9,598 nucleotides of DNA, taken from assembly GCA_934646845.1 (NCBI GenBank), contig CAKUEV010000061.1, positions 1-9,598 on the forward strand, written 5' to 3'. The notes under the pieces were generated by a model, which was given only the letters and a program-made list of their open reading frames with translations, ran no database searches and had not been told where the DNA came from. The first letter of the stretch is position 1. Every line of letters starts with the position of its first letter. Source of the DNA: an uncultured Slackia sp. (GTDB taxonomy: Bacteria > Actinomycetota > Coriobacteriia > Coriobacteriales > Eggerthellaceae). Below are positions 1 to 5,446 of this stretch, in pieces. The position numbers and the translations under genes are program-made.

Positions 1-48
1 GCATTGCCCATCGCACGGCGACAGGGCGAGCTCAACAGCGCAAACTGA
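1..48 (+). CDS. Possible 3' end of an upstream gene (partial)
   Basis: Reading from the first base gives 15 codons and then TGA at 46-48 (ALPIARRQGELNSAN). Third positions are mostly G or C, as in the other genes here. A strong + strand terminator begins 54 bases later, so some + strand gene must end in this stretch. Two other frames are also open until 120 and 126, but those stops fall inside or after the terminator stem, which makes them less likely. The family cannot be recognised from 15 residues. Confidence 0.3.
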   Translation, partial: ALPIARRQGELNSAN

Positions 49-102
49 TCAGGCCGTGGCGCATCGCCATGGAGCCGGGCCGTATTTGGCAGCAGACGCA
101 CG

Positions 103-141
103 CGCGCCTGCGGGACAGTAGCTGACCCGCAGGCGCGTTTT
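103..141 (+). terminator. Rho-independent terminator of the upstream unit
   Basis: A perfect 12-bp G+C-rich stem (CGCGCCTGCGGG at 103-114 with CCCGCAGGCGCG at 126-137) closes an 11-base loop and is followed by TTTT and a pyrimidine-rich run. The T tract lies on the + strand side only, so it ends + strand transcription arriving from the left edge and separates it from the transporter gene at 206. Confidence 0.9.
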
Positions 142-205
142 CCTTTCTTCCAATTGAAAACGAACCCCGAAGAGCAACGACACGTTCGCAACCAGGAGGT
201 TCATC

Positions 206-1117
206 ATGACGCAAGCAACACAATCCGATTCGTCGCGGCAACCGGGCATCGACAAGGCAGCCATCACCAAGCAGGTCGCCGCAGTTGGCGTAGGCGGAAA
301 CGTGGCGCTTTCGGCAATCAAGCTCATCGCAGGCATCATGGGCAATTCCACGGCCATGATCAGCGACGCCATCCATTCGCTTTCCGACGTGTTCGCCACC
401 GCAATCGCGTTCATCGGCGTGCGCCTGGCCGAGCGCGATGCCGACGCGACTCATCCCTATGGCCACGAGCGCTTCGAATGCGTGGCGTCGCTCATGCTGG
501 GCCTTATTTTGGCTGGCACAGGACTCGCCATTGGATATTCGAGCATTGAAACCATTGCCACCCGATCATACGCCTCCGCCAGCGCGCCGACGATTGTCGC
601 GCTCGCGGCAGCCGTCTTGTCTATCGCGGTTAAGGAAGGCATGTTCTGGTATACGCGCCATTGGGCACGCGTGCTGAATTCGAGCGCCTTCATGGCCGAC
701 GCGTGGCACCACCGTTCCGACGCCATTTCGTCGGTCGGTGCGCTTTTGGGCATCGGCGCAAGCATGCTGGGCTTTGCCGCGGGCGACGCTCTTGCCAGCC
801 TCGCAATTTGCATCATCATTCTGAAGGTCGCCTACGACGTGATGAAAGACGCCCTGAACAATATGACCGACACGCCGTGCAATCGCGAATTCGAGCGCAG
901 AATCGGAGGCTGCATTGAAGGGGTCCCGGGCGTGGTGCGCATCGATGCGCTGCGCACGCGCAAGTTCGGCAACCGCGTCTATGTCGATGCCGAAATCGCC
1001 GTGGATGGACAGCTCAAGCTTGCCGAAGCCCACGAAATCGCCGAGGCCGCGCACGACGCGGTCGAGGCAAACTTCGAAGAAGTAAAGCACATCATGATTC
1101 ACGAAAACCCGGCATAA
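206..1117 (+). CDS. Cation diffusion facilitator (CDF) metal efflux transporter
   Basis: This inner-membrane antiporter is expected to export divalent metal from the cytoplasm in exchange for protons. The 303-residue length is typical of the family. About six hydrophobic segments can be seen (near 24-45, 49-73, 92-111, 127-149, 161-187 and 190-212), followed by a cytosolic domain rich in His (H276, H283, H295, H299). The transport-site residues fit an HD/HD pattern: H57 and D61 in segment 2 (AIHSLSD), H168 and D172 in segment 5 (AWHHRSD). In characterised CDFs an HD/HD site usually goes with Zn, so zinc is the best guess, though Fe, Co, Cd or Mn cannot be excluded. A second site like that of E. 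coli YiiP is kept as D80, H83 and H87 (HPYGHER). The ATG is supported by AGGAGG at 194-199, six bases upstream. The gene stands alone between two terminators. No metal-responsive operator was recognised in the short upstream region. Confidence 0.95.
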   Translation: MTQATQSDSSRQPGIDKAAITKQVAAVGVGGNVALSAIKLIAGIMGNSTAMISDAIHSLSDVFATAIAFIGVRLAERDADATHPYGHERFECVASLMLGLILAGTGLAIGYSSIETIATRSYASASAPTIVALAAAVLSIAVKEGMFWYTRHWARVLNSSAFMADAWHHRSDAISSVGALLGIGASMLGFAAGDALASLAICIIILKVAYDVMKDALNNMTDTPCNREFERRIGGCIEGVPGVVRIDALRTRKFGNRVYVDAEIAVDGQLKLAEAHEIAEAAHDAVEANFEEVKHIMIHENPA

Positions 1118-1132
1118 ATGCCACGTTCCGCA

Positions 1133-1170
1133 GCGAGGGCCGAAACCCTATGAGGTCGGCCGGCCCTCGC
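1133..1170. other. Hairpin after the CDF gene
   Basis: GCGAGGGCCG (1133-1142) pairs perfectly with CGGCCCTCGC (1161-1170) around an 18-base loop, starting 16 bases after the CDF stop. No T run follows on either strand, so it is not a standard intrinsic terminator. It may stabilise the mRNA 3' end or slow polymerase ahead of the terminator at 1201. Confidence 0.6.
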
Positions 1171-1200
1171 CTCCACCTCTCTATTCCCCACAATACGCAA

Positions 1201-1228
1201 GAAGGGCCAGCCCTCAGGCTGACCCTTC
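1201..1228. terminator. Shared terminator between convergent CDF gene and nrdD
   Basis: GAAGGGCCAGCC (1201-1212) and GGCTGACCCTTC (1217-1228) form a 12-bp stem with a 4-base loop. The single imperfect position is a G-U wobble in - strand RNA but a C-A mismatch in + strand RNA, so the fold is better for nrdD transcripts. T-rich sequence follows on both sides (GTTTATT on the + strand, TTGCGTATTG on the - strand). It lies 22 bases beyond the nrdD stop and probably stops transcription from both directions. Confidence 0.8.
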
Positions 1229-1249
1229 GTTTATTCGGGCGGCGATTCG

Positions 1250-3472
1250 CTACAGATGAAGCACGCGATCGCGAATTTCTTCCGTGCGGCCCTGGTTCCA
1301 GAACTGGGTTCCAATATAGCCGCAGGTGCGACGCGCGACATTGAGCTTTTCCTGGTCACGGTTGCCGCAATGCGGGCATTCCCACACGAGCTTGCCATCG
1401 TCTTCAACGATCTTGATTTCGCCATCAAAGCCGCACACCTGGCAGTAATCGCTCTTGGTATTCAGCTCGGCATACATGATGTTATCGTAGATGTACTGCA
1501 TCACGCGAATGACGGCCTTCAGGTTGTCCTGCATGTTGGGCACCTCAACGTAGCTGATAGCTCCGCCAGGGCTCAAGCGCTGGAACTGGCTCTCGAACTT
1601 CAGCTTGTCGAACGCGTCGATTTCCTCAGACACATGCACGTGGTAGCTGTTCGTGATGTAGCCCTTGTCGGTGATGCCCTCGATAATGCCGAAACGGCGC
1701 TGCAGGCATTTCGCGAACTTGTACGTCGTGGACTCAAGCGGCGTGCCGTACAGCGAGAAGTCGATATTGCTTGCTTCTTTCCATTCGGCGCACTTGTCAT
1801 TCATGTGCTGCATGACCTCGAGCGCGAAGGGCGTGCCTTCCGCCTCGGTGTGGCTGTGGCCGGTCATGTATTTCACGCACTCATACAGGCCCGCATACCC
1901 CAGCGAAATGGTGGAATAACCGCCGTAGAGCAGCTTGTCGATGGGCTCGCCCTTGGGCAGGCGCGCCAATGCGCCGTACTGCCACAGAATGGGCGCCGCA
2001 TCGGAAAGGGTGCCCTTCAAGCGGTTGTGGCGGCACATGAGGGCCTCGTGGCACAGCTCCAGACGCTCGTCGAAGATTTCCCAGAACTTCTCCTCGTCGC
2101 CCTGCGAGGAGCACGCGACATCGACCAAGTTGATGGTGACGACGCCCTGGTTGAAGCGGCCGTAGTACTTCGGCTTGCCCGGCTCGTAGTTGCCCGCATT
2201 GGCCACGTTGTCGTAGCCGTTGCCGGAACGGTCGGGCGTAAGGAAGCTGCGGCAACCCATGCAGGTGTAGCAATCGCCGTTGCCCTCGGTCTCGCCCTTG
2301 GAAAGCTTCAGCTCGCGCATCTTCTTCTCGGAAATGTAGTCGGGCACCATGCGCTTGGCGGTGCACTTCGCGGCCAACTGCGTGAGGTAGAAATACGGAG
2401 CATCCTCGGTGATGTTGTCTTCTTCGAGCACGTAGATGAGCTTCGGGAACGCCGGGGTGATCCAGACGCCCGCCTCGTTCTTCACGCCCTCGTAGCGCTG
2501 GCGGAGCACTTCCTCGATGATCATGGCCAAGTCGCGCTTTTCTTCGGGAGTGCGCGCCTCGTTGAGGTACATGAACACCGTGACGAACGGCGCCTGGCCG
2601 TTGGTGGTCATGAGCGTGACGACCTGGTACTGGATCGTTTGCACGCCGCGGCGAATCTCGTCGCGCAGGCGAGCCTCGACCACTTCGTTGATTTTTTCGG
2701 ACGTGGTCTCAAGGCCCAGCGTGTTGATTTCATCGAGCACCTGGCGACGAATCTTCTGGCGGCTCACCTCGACGAACGGCGCAAGATGCGTGAGCGAGAT
2801 GGACTGGCCGCCATACTGGCAGCTCGCAACCTGGGCGATGATCTGGGTGGCAATGTTGCATGCCGTAGAGAAGCTATGCGGACGCTCGATAAGCGTGCCA
2901 GAAATGACGGTGCCGTTCTGCAGCATGTCTTCCAGGTTCACGAGGTCGCAATTGTGCATGTGCTGCGCGAAGTAGTCGGAATCGTGGAAGTGGATGATGC
3001 CTTCGTTATGGGCGGCCACGACTTCAGCAGGCAGCAGCAGGCGCATGGTGATGTCCTTGGAAACCTCGCCGGCCATGTAGTCGCGCTGGACGGAATTCAC
3101 CGTAGGGTTCTTGTTGGAATTCTCCTGCTTCACTTCTTCGTTGTTGCACTCGATGAGCGACAGGATTTTGTCGTCGGTGGTGTTCGACGTGCGCTTGAGC
3201 GTTTGGATGTAGCGATAGATGATGTATTTACGCGCCACCTCGAAACGGCCAAGCGCCATGATTTGGTTCTCGACCATGTCTTGGATTTCCTCAACCGACA
3301 CGGTATGGCCGGCACGACCACACAGCCATTCAACGCTGTGGGCGGCGAGAGCGATTTGGTCTTCCGTGAGGCGCTCGTGAGGAGCGGCATCGTTGTTGGC
3401 TGCGGTGATCGCATTCACGATTTTCTGGATGTCGAACGTTACTTCCGAACCGCTGCGCTTGATGATTTTCAT
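1250..3472 (-). CDS. nrdD: Anaerobic (class III) ribonucleoside-triphosphate reductase NrdD
   Basis: This cytosolic, oxygen-sensitive glycyl-radical enzyme reduces ribonucleoside triphosphates to dNTPs for DNA synthesis without oxygen. The 740-residue protein has an N-terminal ATP-cone (about 1-95), then the catalytic barrel. It carries the conserved Cys in HNCDL (C175) and the thiyl-radical Cys in CMGCRSFL (C407). Near the C-terminus are a zinc site of two CxxC pairs (C677/C680, C699/C702) and the glycyl-radical loop RRTCGYIG (radical site G718). All expected catalytic residues are intact. I chose ATG at 3472, with GGGGA just upstream and the usual MKIIKRSG opening. A TTG at 3484 would add four residues and overlaps that ribosome-binding site. 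The radical-SAM activase gene nrdG, which normally accompanies nrdD, is not adjacent: the gene ends at a terminator and faces a convergent transporter gene. Its control region carries NrdR-type boxes. Confidence 0.98.
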   Translation of the reverse strand: MKIIKRSGSEVTFDIQKIVNAITAANNDAAPHERLTEDQIALAAHSVEWLCGRAGHTVSVEEIQDMVENQIMALGRFEVARKYIIYRYIQTLKRTSNTTDDKILSLIECNNEEVKQENSNKNPTVNSVQRDYMAGEVSKDITMRLLLPAEVVAAHNEGIIHFHDSDYFAQHMHNCDLVNLEDMLQNGTVISGTLIERPHSFSTACNIATQIIAQVASCQYGGQSISLTHLAPFVEVSRQKIRRQVLDEINTLGLETTSEKINEVVEARLRDEIRRGVQTIQYQVVTLMTTNGQAPFVTVFMYLNEARTPEEKRDLAMIIEEVLRQRYEGVKNEAGVWITPAFPKLIYVLEEDNITEDAPYFYLTQLAAKCTAKRMVPDYISEKKMRELKLSKGETEGNGDCYTCMGCRSFLTPDRSGNGYDNVANAGNYEPGKPKYYGRFNQGVVTINLVDVACSSQGDEEKFWEIFDERLELCHEALMCRHNRLKGTLSDAAPILWQYGALARLPKGEPIDKLLYGGYSTISLGYAGLYECVKYMTGHSHTEAEGTPFALEVMQHMNDKCAEWKEASNIDFSLYGTPLESTTYKFAKCLQRRFGIIEGITDKGYITNSYHVHVSEEIDAFDKLKFESQFQRLSPGGAISYVEVPNMQDNLKAVIRVMQYIYDNIMYAELNTKSDYCQVCGFDGEIKIVEDDGKLVWECPHCGNRDQEKLNVARRTCGYIGTQFWNQGRTEEIRDRVLHL

Positions 3473-3549
3473 CGCATTCCCCAATCAATGTATCGCCATG
3501 TGCCACTTCGTCAAATCGCGCGTTTGGACACCCCATATACGCACGCTAT

Positions 3550-3565
3550 CGGGACCTTCGTCCCG
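3550..3565 (-). other. Small hairpin in the nrdD leader
   Basis: CGGGAC and GTCCCG (six perfect pairs) close a 4-base loop about 80 bases upstream of the nrdD start. It is followed by no T run, so it is unlikely to be a terminator. With the larger hairpin at 3583-3610 it makes the leader noticeably structured. Confidence 0.6.
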
Positions 3566-3582
3566 CCCTAAAGACAACATCG

Positions 3583-3610
3583 CCTGGGTTTTCCCTTGCG
3601 AAAACCCAGG
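3583..3610 (-). other. Strong hairpin near the 5' end of the nrdD leader
   Basis: CCTGGGTTTTC (3583-3593) and GAAAACCCAGG (3600-3610) make an 11-bp perfect stem with a 6-base loop. If transcription starts near 3617, as the -10 at 3624-3629 suggests, the hairpin begins only a few bases into the mRNA, a position typical of 5' stabilising stems. No T run follows in the - strand direction. I could not match the leader to a riboswitch class I know. Confidence 0.75.
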
Positions 3611-3623
3611 TTTCGGTGCCTCT

Positions 3624-3652
3624 ATGATAACTCAAACAGACCACAATATCTT
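3624..3652 (-). promoter_or_regulatory. Probable nrdD promoter
   Basis: TATCAT (3624-3629 read on the - strand, five of six to TATAAT) is the best -10 upstream of nrdD. A 17-base spacer puts a poor -35 (AAGATA, 3647-3652) inside the first NrdR-type box. Predicted start is near 3617, giving a leader of roughly 145 bases. A weak -35 covered by the operator fits a repressed promoter but is not proof. Confidence 0.5.
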
Positions 3653-3656
3653 GTGA
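3641..3656. promoter_or_regulatory. NrdR-type box 1 (proximal to nrdD)
   Basis: CCACAATATCTTGTGA matches 13 of 16 positions of the known NrdR operator ACACwATATaTwGTGT. NrdR is the widespread zinc-finger/ATP-cone repressor of ribonucleotide reductase genes and binds pairs of such boxes. This box lies over the predicted -35 of nrdD, where binding would block RNA polymerase. No nrdR gene lies in this window. Confidence 0.8.
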
Positions 3657-3672
3657 TTGTTATTTGAACTCT

Positions 3673-3688
3673 GCACAGTATCGTGTTT
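3673..3688. promoter_or_regulatory. NrdR-type box 2 (distal to nrdD)
   Basis: GCACAGTATCGTGTTT matches the NrdR consensus less well (about 11 of 16) but shares 11 of 14 central positions with box 1. It sits exactly 32 bp from box 1, about three helical turns. That is the 31-32 bp spacing described for tandem NrdR boxes, and it supports the site more strongly than the sequence match alone. Confidence 0.75.
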
Positions 3689-4060
3689 GTGCAGGTCGGC
3701 TCGAATGAAACCGCTCGCAAATGAAAAAACATGCTCGAATTCGGCGATTGGCCTTGAAATCGGGAGCGCAACGTGCGTGGGAGACGCGAGTAAAAGTCGG
3801 GGCAAAGCAAAGCCGCAGGTGGGGTCACATACAGCCGAAAAAGAGCGGGCGCGGCATGCGAAGGCGAGGCCCCACGCCTGAAGCGGCGCGAGGGCGGAAG
3901 GTCGAGCGATAGCCGGTTTCGCGCCTTTGCCGTAGAGGACGATTGACGCATTTCTTCCCTACATGCACAAGATATTGGGGCCGCGTCAAAACGGGCCCAG
4001 GCGCCTTGGCGCCAGCTTCGTTCAATGCGGCGCGATGTTAACTTCTTGTTGCCAACCAAT
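3689..4060. other. Non-coding stretch between nrdD and the MarR-type gene
   Basis: No convincing gene is visible. The short open frames here lack ribosome-binding sites and recognisable protein character. There is an imperfect long hairpin (CAGGTGGGG at 3816-3824 with CCCCA-CG-CCTG at 3870-3880, enclosing 45 bases), a G+C palindrome GGCGCCTTGGCGCC at 4000-4013, and the NrdR-like box listed separately at 3965-3980. Nothing else was identified. Confidence 0.5.
3965..3980. promoter_or_regulatory. Third, inverted NrdR-like box
   Basis: GCACAAGATATTGGGG matches the palindromic NrdR consensus at 12 of 16 positions. Read on the - strand it shares an unbroken 12-base core, CAATATCTTGTG, with box 1 about 320 bp away. 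It has no partner at 31-32 bp on either side. It might be an auxiliary site for looping, a site for the MarR-type gene downstream, or chance. Confidence 0.45.
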
Positions 4061-4101
4061 GTTCATCGAAGTGCCTTCGTGCGGTATAGTTCATCTATGA
4101 A
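4061..4101 (+). promoter_or_regulatory. Promoter and candidate operator of the double-MarR gene
   Basis: TATAGT (4085-4090) is a good -10. A 17-base spacer places TTCATC (4062-4067) at -35, a weak match. GTTCATC occurs twice, at 4061-4067 over the -35 and at 4089-4095 just after the -10. The second copy is part of the perfect palindrome TTCAT-CT-ATGAA (4090-4101) across the expected start site. Palindromes placed like this are typical MarR-family autoregulatory operators; that this one binds the encoded protein is inference. Confidence 0.5.
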
Positions 4102-4145
4102 ATAATCAGTTGCACTCACGAACTAATGCATCGAAAGAAGGATCC

Positions 4146-5063
4146 ATGCTTCGCCCGAAATTCGATTCGACGTTCTTTGTGGCGTTCAAGCTCACCCATG
4201 AGGCGCTCGATGCCGCACTGAAGAAGGCAAGCGAACTCAATATCACGCAGTATCGCGTGCTCGTGAAACTGCTCACGGCGGGAACTGCTGGCTTGCCGCA
4301 GAAAGACGTGAGCGCGCTGCTCGATTTGAAGCCCAATGTCGTTACCCAGGCCATCAACACGCTTGAAGAACGCGGGCTTGCCCTGCGCGCAAACGGCGCA
4401 ACCGATAAACGTTTTCGCCGCGCCCGCGCCACCTCCGCTGGCGGCGAACACGTAGCGCACGTGAATGCGGCAATCGTCAAGGAGCTCTACGACCTGTTCC
4501 CGACCGACAATGCCGCCTGGCGCAAGATCCTGGAAGCGTCCATCGCCGCCGGTGCCGACATCGATCCGCCGCTCTCCCCCGATTTCGCCGAGAAATACCC
4601 CGCGTCGCGCACGCTCGTTTCCATTGAACTGGTGCGCTTGGCTATTGAACGCGGCTTGAAAGAGACATGCGGGGCGCCGTTTTCCGACTGCCTGGTGATG
4701 ATGCGCCTTGGCGAGGCAACGCGACCCTTGCGCGTCAACGATATCGGCGAGTCGCTCGAAATGCCCACGGCGAATGTGACCCGCGCGGTCGACCGCCTCG
4801 CACAACGCGGCTGGGTGAAGCGCATGGGAAGCGACCGCGATCGCAAGGCCGTCTTCGTCGTGCCCACCGAAGACGGGGAATTCCAGGAACGCATCATCAG
4901 CGAAAAATCGAACGAGCTTGCCGAGGCCCTTCTTTGGAGCAAGCTTACGCCGTCCGACCAGGAAGCCATCGGCGATGTGGGATCGGTCGTTATCGACGGC
5001 TTGCGCCGACGCCGCGCCGAAGAGCGCAACGTGGGCTTTGCCGATTTGAGGCCGATCGACTAG
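4146..5063 (+). CDS. Transcriptional regulator with two fused MarR-type winged-helix units
   Basis: This is a 305-residue predicted cytosolic DNA-binding protein, about twice the usual MarR length of 140-160. The first winged helix spans about 30-103 (recognition helix KPNVVTQAINTLEERGL, 62-78; wing near 80-96). The second spans about 178-249 (recognition helix PTANVTRAVDRLAQRGW, 207-223; wing with SDRDRK, 229-234). Equivalent recognition-helix residues, T67 and T212, are 145 apart, about one MarR monomer, suggesting duplication and fusion. MarR proteins normally act as homodimers, so this chain could form a pseudo-dimer by itself; that is inference. The second unit keeps the canonical charged wing, while the first has drifted (TDKRFRR). 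ATG at 4146 follows AAGAAGGA closely; a TTG at 4110 would add 12 residues with no clear ribosome-binding site. The ligand and target genes are unknown, and no obvious structural gene is co-transcribed. Confidence 0.88.
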   Translation: MLRPKFDSTFFVAFKLTHEALDAALKKASELNITQYRVLVKLLTAGTAGLPQKDVSALLDLKPNVVTQAINTLEERGLALRANGATDKRFRRARATSAGGEHVAHVNAAIVKELYDLFPTDNAAWRKILEASIAAGADIDPPLSPDFAEKYPASRTLVSIELVRLAIERGLKETCGAPFSDCLVMMRLGEATRPLRVNDIGESLEMPTANVTRAVDRLAQRGWVKRMGSDRDRKAVFVVPTEDGEFQERIISEKSNELAEALLWSKLTPSDQEAIGDVGSVVIDGLRRRRAEERNVGFADLRPID

Positions 5064-5074
5064 GCGGAAAAGGG

Positions 5075-5093
5075 ACGCAGCCGAAAGCTGCGT
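5075..5093 (+). terminator. Weak terminator after the double-MarR gene
   Basis: ACGCAGC and GCTGCGT form a 7-bp stem with loop CGAAA, starting 12 bases after the stop and followed by only two more T. An alternative stem, CTGCG-TTT-CGCAG at 5088-5100, competes with it. It is plausible as an inefficient intrinsic terminator but could also be a simple 3' hairpin. Confidence 0.45.
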
Positions 5094-5145
5094 TTCGCAG
5101 AACCCATGCTGGCGTGCCCGCGAGGCGATCGAAAAGTTTCCAAGT

Positions 5146-5189
5146 TTGGTCCCAATTTGGTCCCCACTTGGTACACGTTTTGGTACACA
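5146..5189. repeat. Four helically phased TTGGT repeats
   Basis: TTGGT starts at 5146, 5157, 5168 and 5180, so spacings are 11, 11 and 12 bases. The first two copies continue as TTGGTCCC, the last two as TTGGTACAC. The array lies just past the terminator of the tRNA operon. Such near-one-turn spacing places all copies on one DNA face. Integrase arm-site arrays and remnants of elements inserted beside tRNA genes can look like this, but no integrase gene is present. Confidence 0.65.
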
Positions 5190-5192
5190 AAC

Positions 5193-5224
5193 AAAAAAGG
5201 TCAGAGCGTACAAGGCTCTGACCT
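5193..5224 (-). terminator. Terminator of the tRNA-Pro/tRNA-Gly operon
   Basis: Read on the - strand, AGGTCAGAGC and GCTCTGACCT make a 10-bp perfect stem with a 7-base loop, followed by a run of six T. It begins 11 bases after the CCA end of tRNA-Gly and is a textbook intrinsic terminator. Confidence 0.95.
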
Positions 5225-5234
5225 GGCGTTTTAA

Positions 5235-5308
5235 TGGAGCGGGTGACGGGAATCGAACCCGCGTTAGAAGCTTGGAAGGCTTCAGTTCTACCATTGAACC
5301 ACACCCGC
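5235..5308 (-). tRNA. tRNA-Gly(TCC)
   Basis: The 74-base - strand gene folds as a cloverleaf. The acceptor stem is GCGGGTG/CACCCGC with discriminator T and an encoded CCA. The D arm contains GGTTCAATGGTAGAAC. The anticodon stem GAAGC/GCTTC holds loop CTTCCAA with anticodon TCC, and the T arm has GGTTCGATTCC. It decodes GGA and GGG. It is the second gene of a two-tRNA operon, three bases after tRNA-Pro. Confidence 0.97.
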
Positions 5309-5311
5309 GTA

Positions 5312-5388
5312 TGGTCGGGACGACAGGATTCGAACCTGCGACATCCTGCTCCCAAAGCAGGCGCGCTACCAAACTGCGCCACGTCCCG
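5312..5388 (-). tRNA. tRNA-Pro(TGG)
   Basis: The 77-base - strand gene has acceptor stem CGGGACG/CGTCCCG, discriminator A and an encoded CCA. The anticodon stem CCTGC/GCAGG closes loop TTTGGGA, giving anticodon TGG. The T arm contains GGTTCGAATCC. The C at position 1 of the acceptor is normal for bacterial tRNA-Pro. It reads most or all CCN codons and is the first gene of the operon. Confidence 0.97.
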
Positions 5389-5407
5389 TCGACCGTTCAG
5401 CTTGGCT

Positions 5408-5435
5408 ATTATAACAAAGCAAGGCGTATGTTCAA
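5408..5435 (-). promoter_or_regulatory. Promoter of the tRNA operon
   Basis: On the - strand a perfect TATAAT (5408-5413) lies 16 bases downstream of TTGAAC (5430-5435, four of six to TTGACA). The predicted start is near 5401, about 13 bases before the mature 5' end of tRNA-Pro. The -35 falls only 11 bases beyond the stop of the phosphatase gene. Confidence 0.85.
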
Positions 5436-5446
5436 GAAAATTTCGC

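Noticed and set aside
1256..3571. 771-codon open frame on the + strand opposite nrdD
   Set aside because: It shares codon boundaries with nrdD, whose G/C-biased codons avoid TTA, CTA and TCA, so the complement stays open. The translation resembles no protein, and all NrdD motifs are on the other strand.
3781..3880. Possible riboswitch (GGGGCAAAGC... resembling parts of c-di-GMP-I or cobalamin motifs)
   Set aside because: The core elements of neither class could be aligned in order; only isolated short matches and one imperfect hairpin are present.
3721..3912. 63-codon basic + strand frame (MKKHARIRRLAL...) in the nrdD-MarR gap
   Set aside because: No ribosome-binding site, highly basic low-complexity composition typical of chance frames in G+C-rich DNA, and no recognisable family.
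4116..5372. 418-codon - strand frame opposite the double-MarR gene and through the tRNAs
   Set aside because: It runs across two tRNA genes and a terminator and has no ribosome-binding site; it is an antisense shadow.
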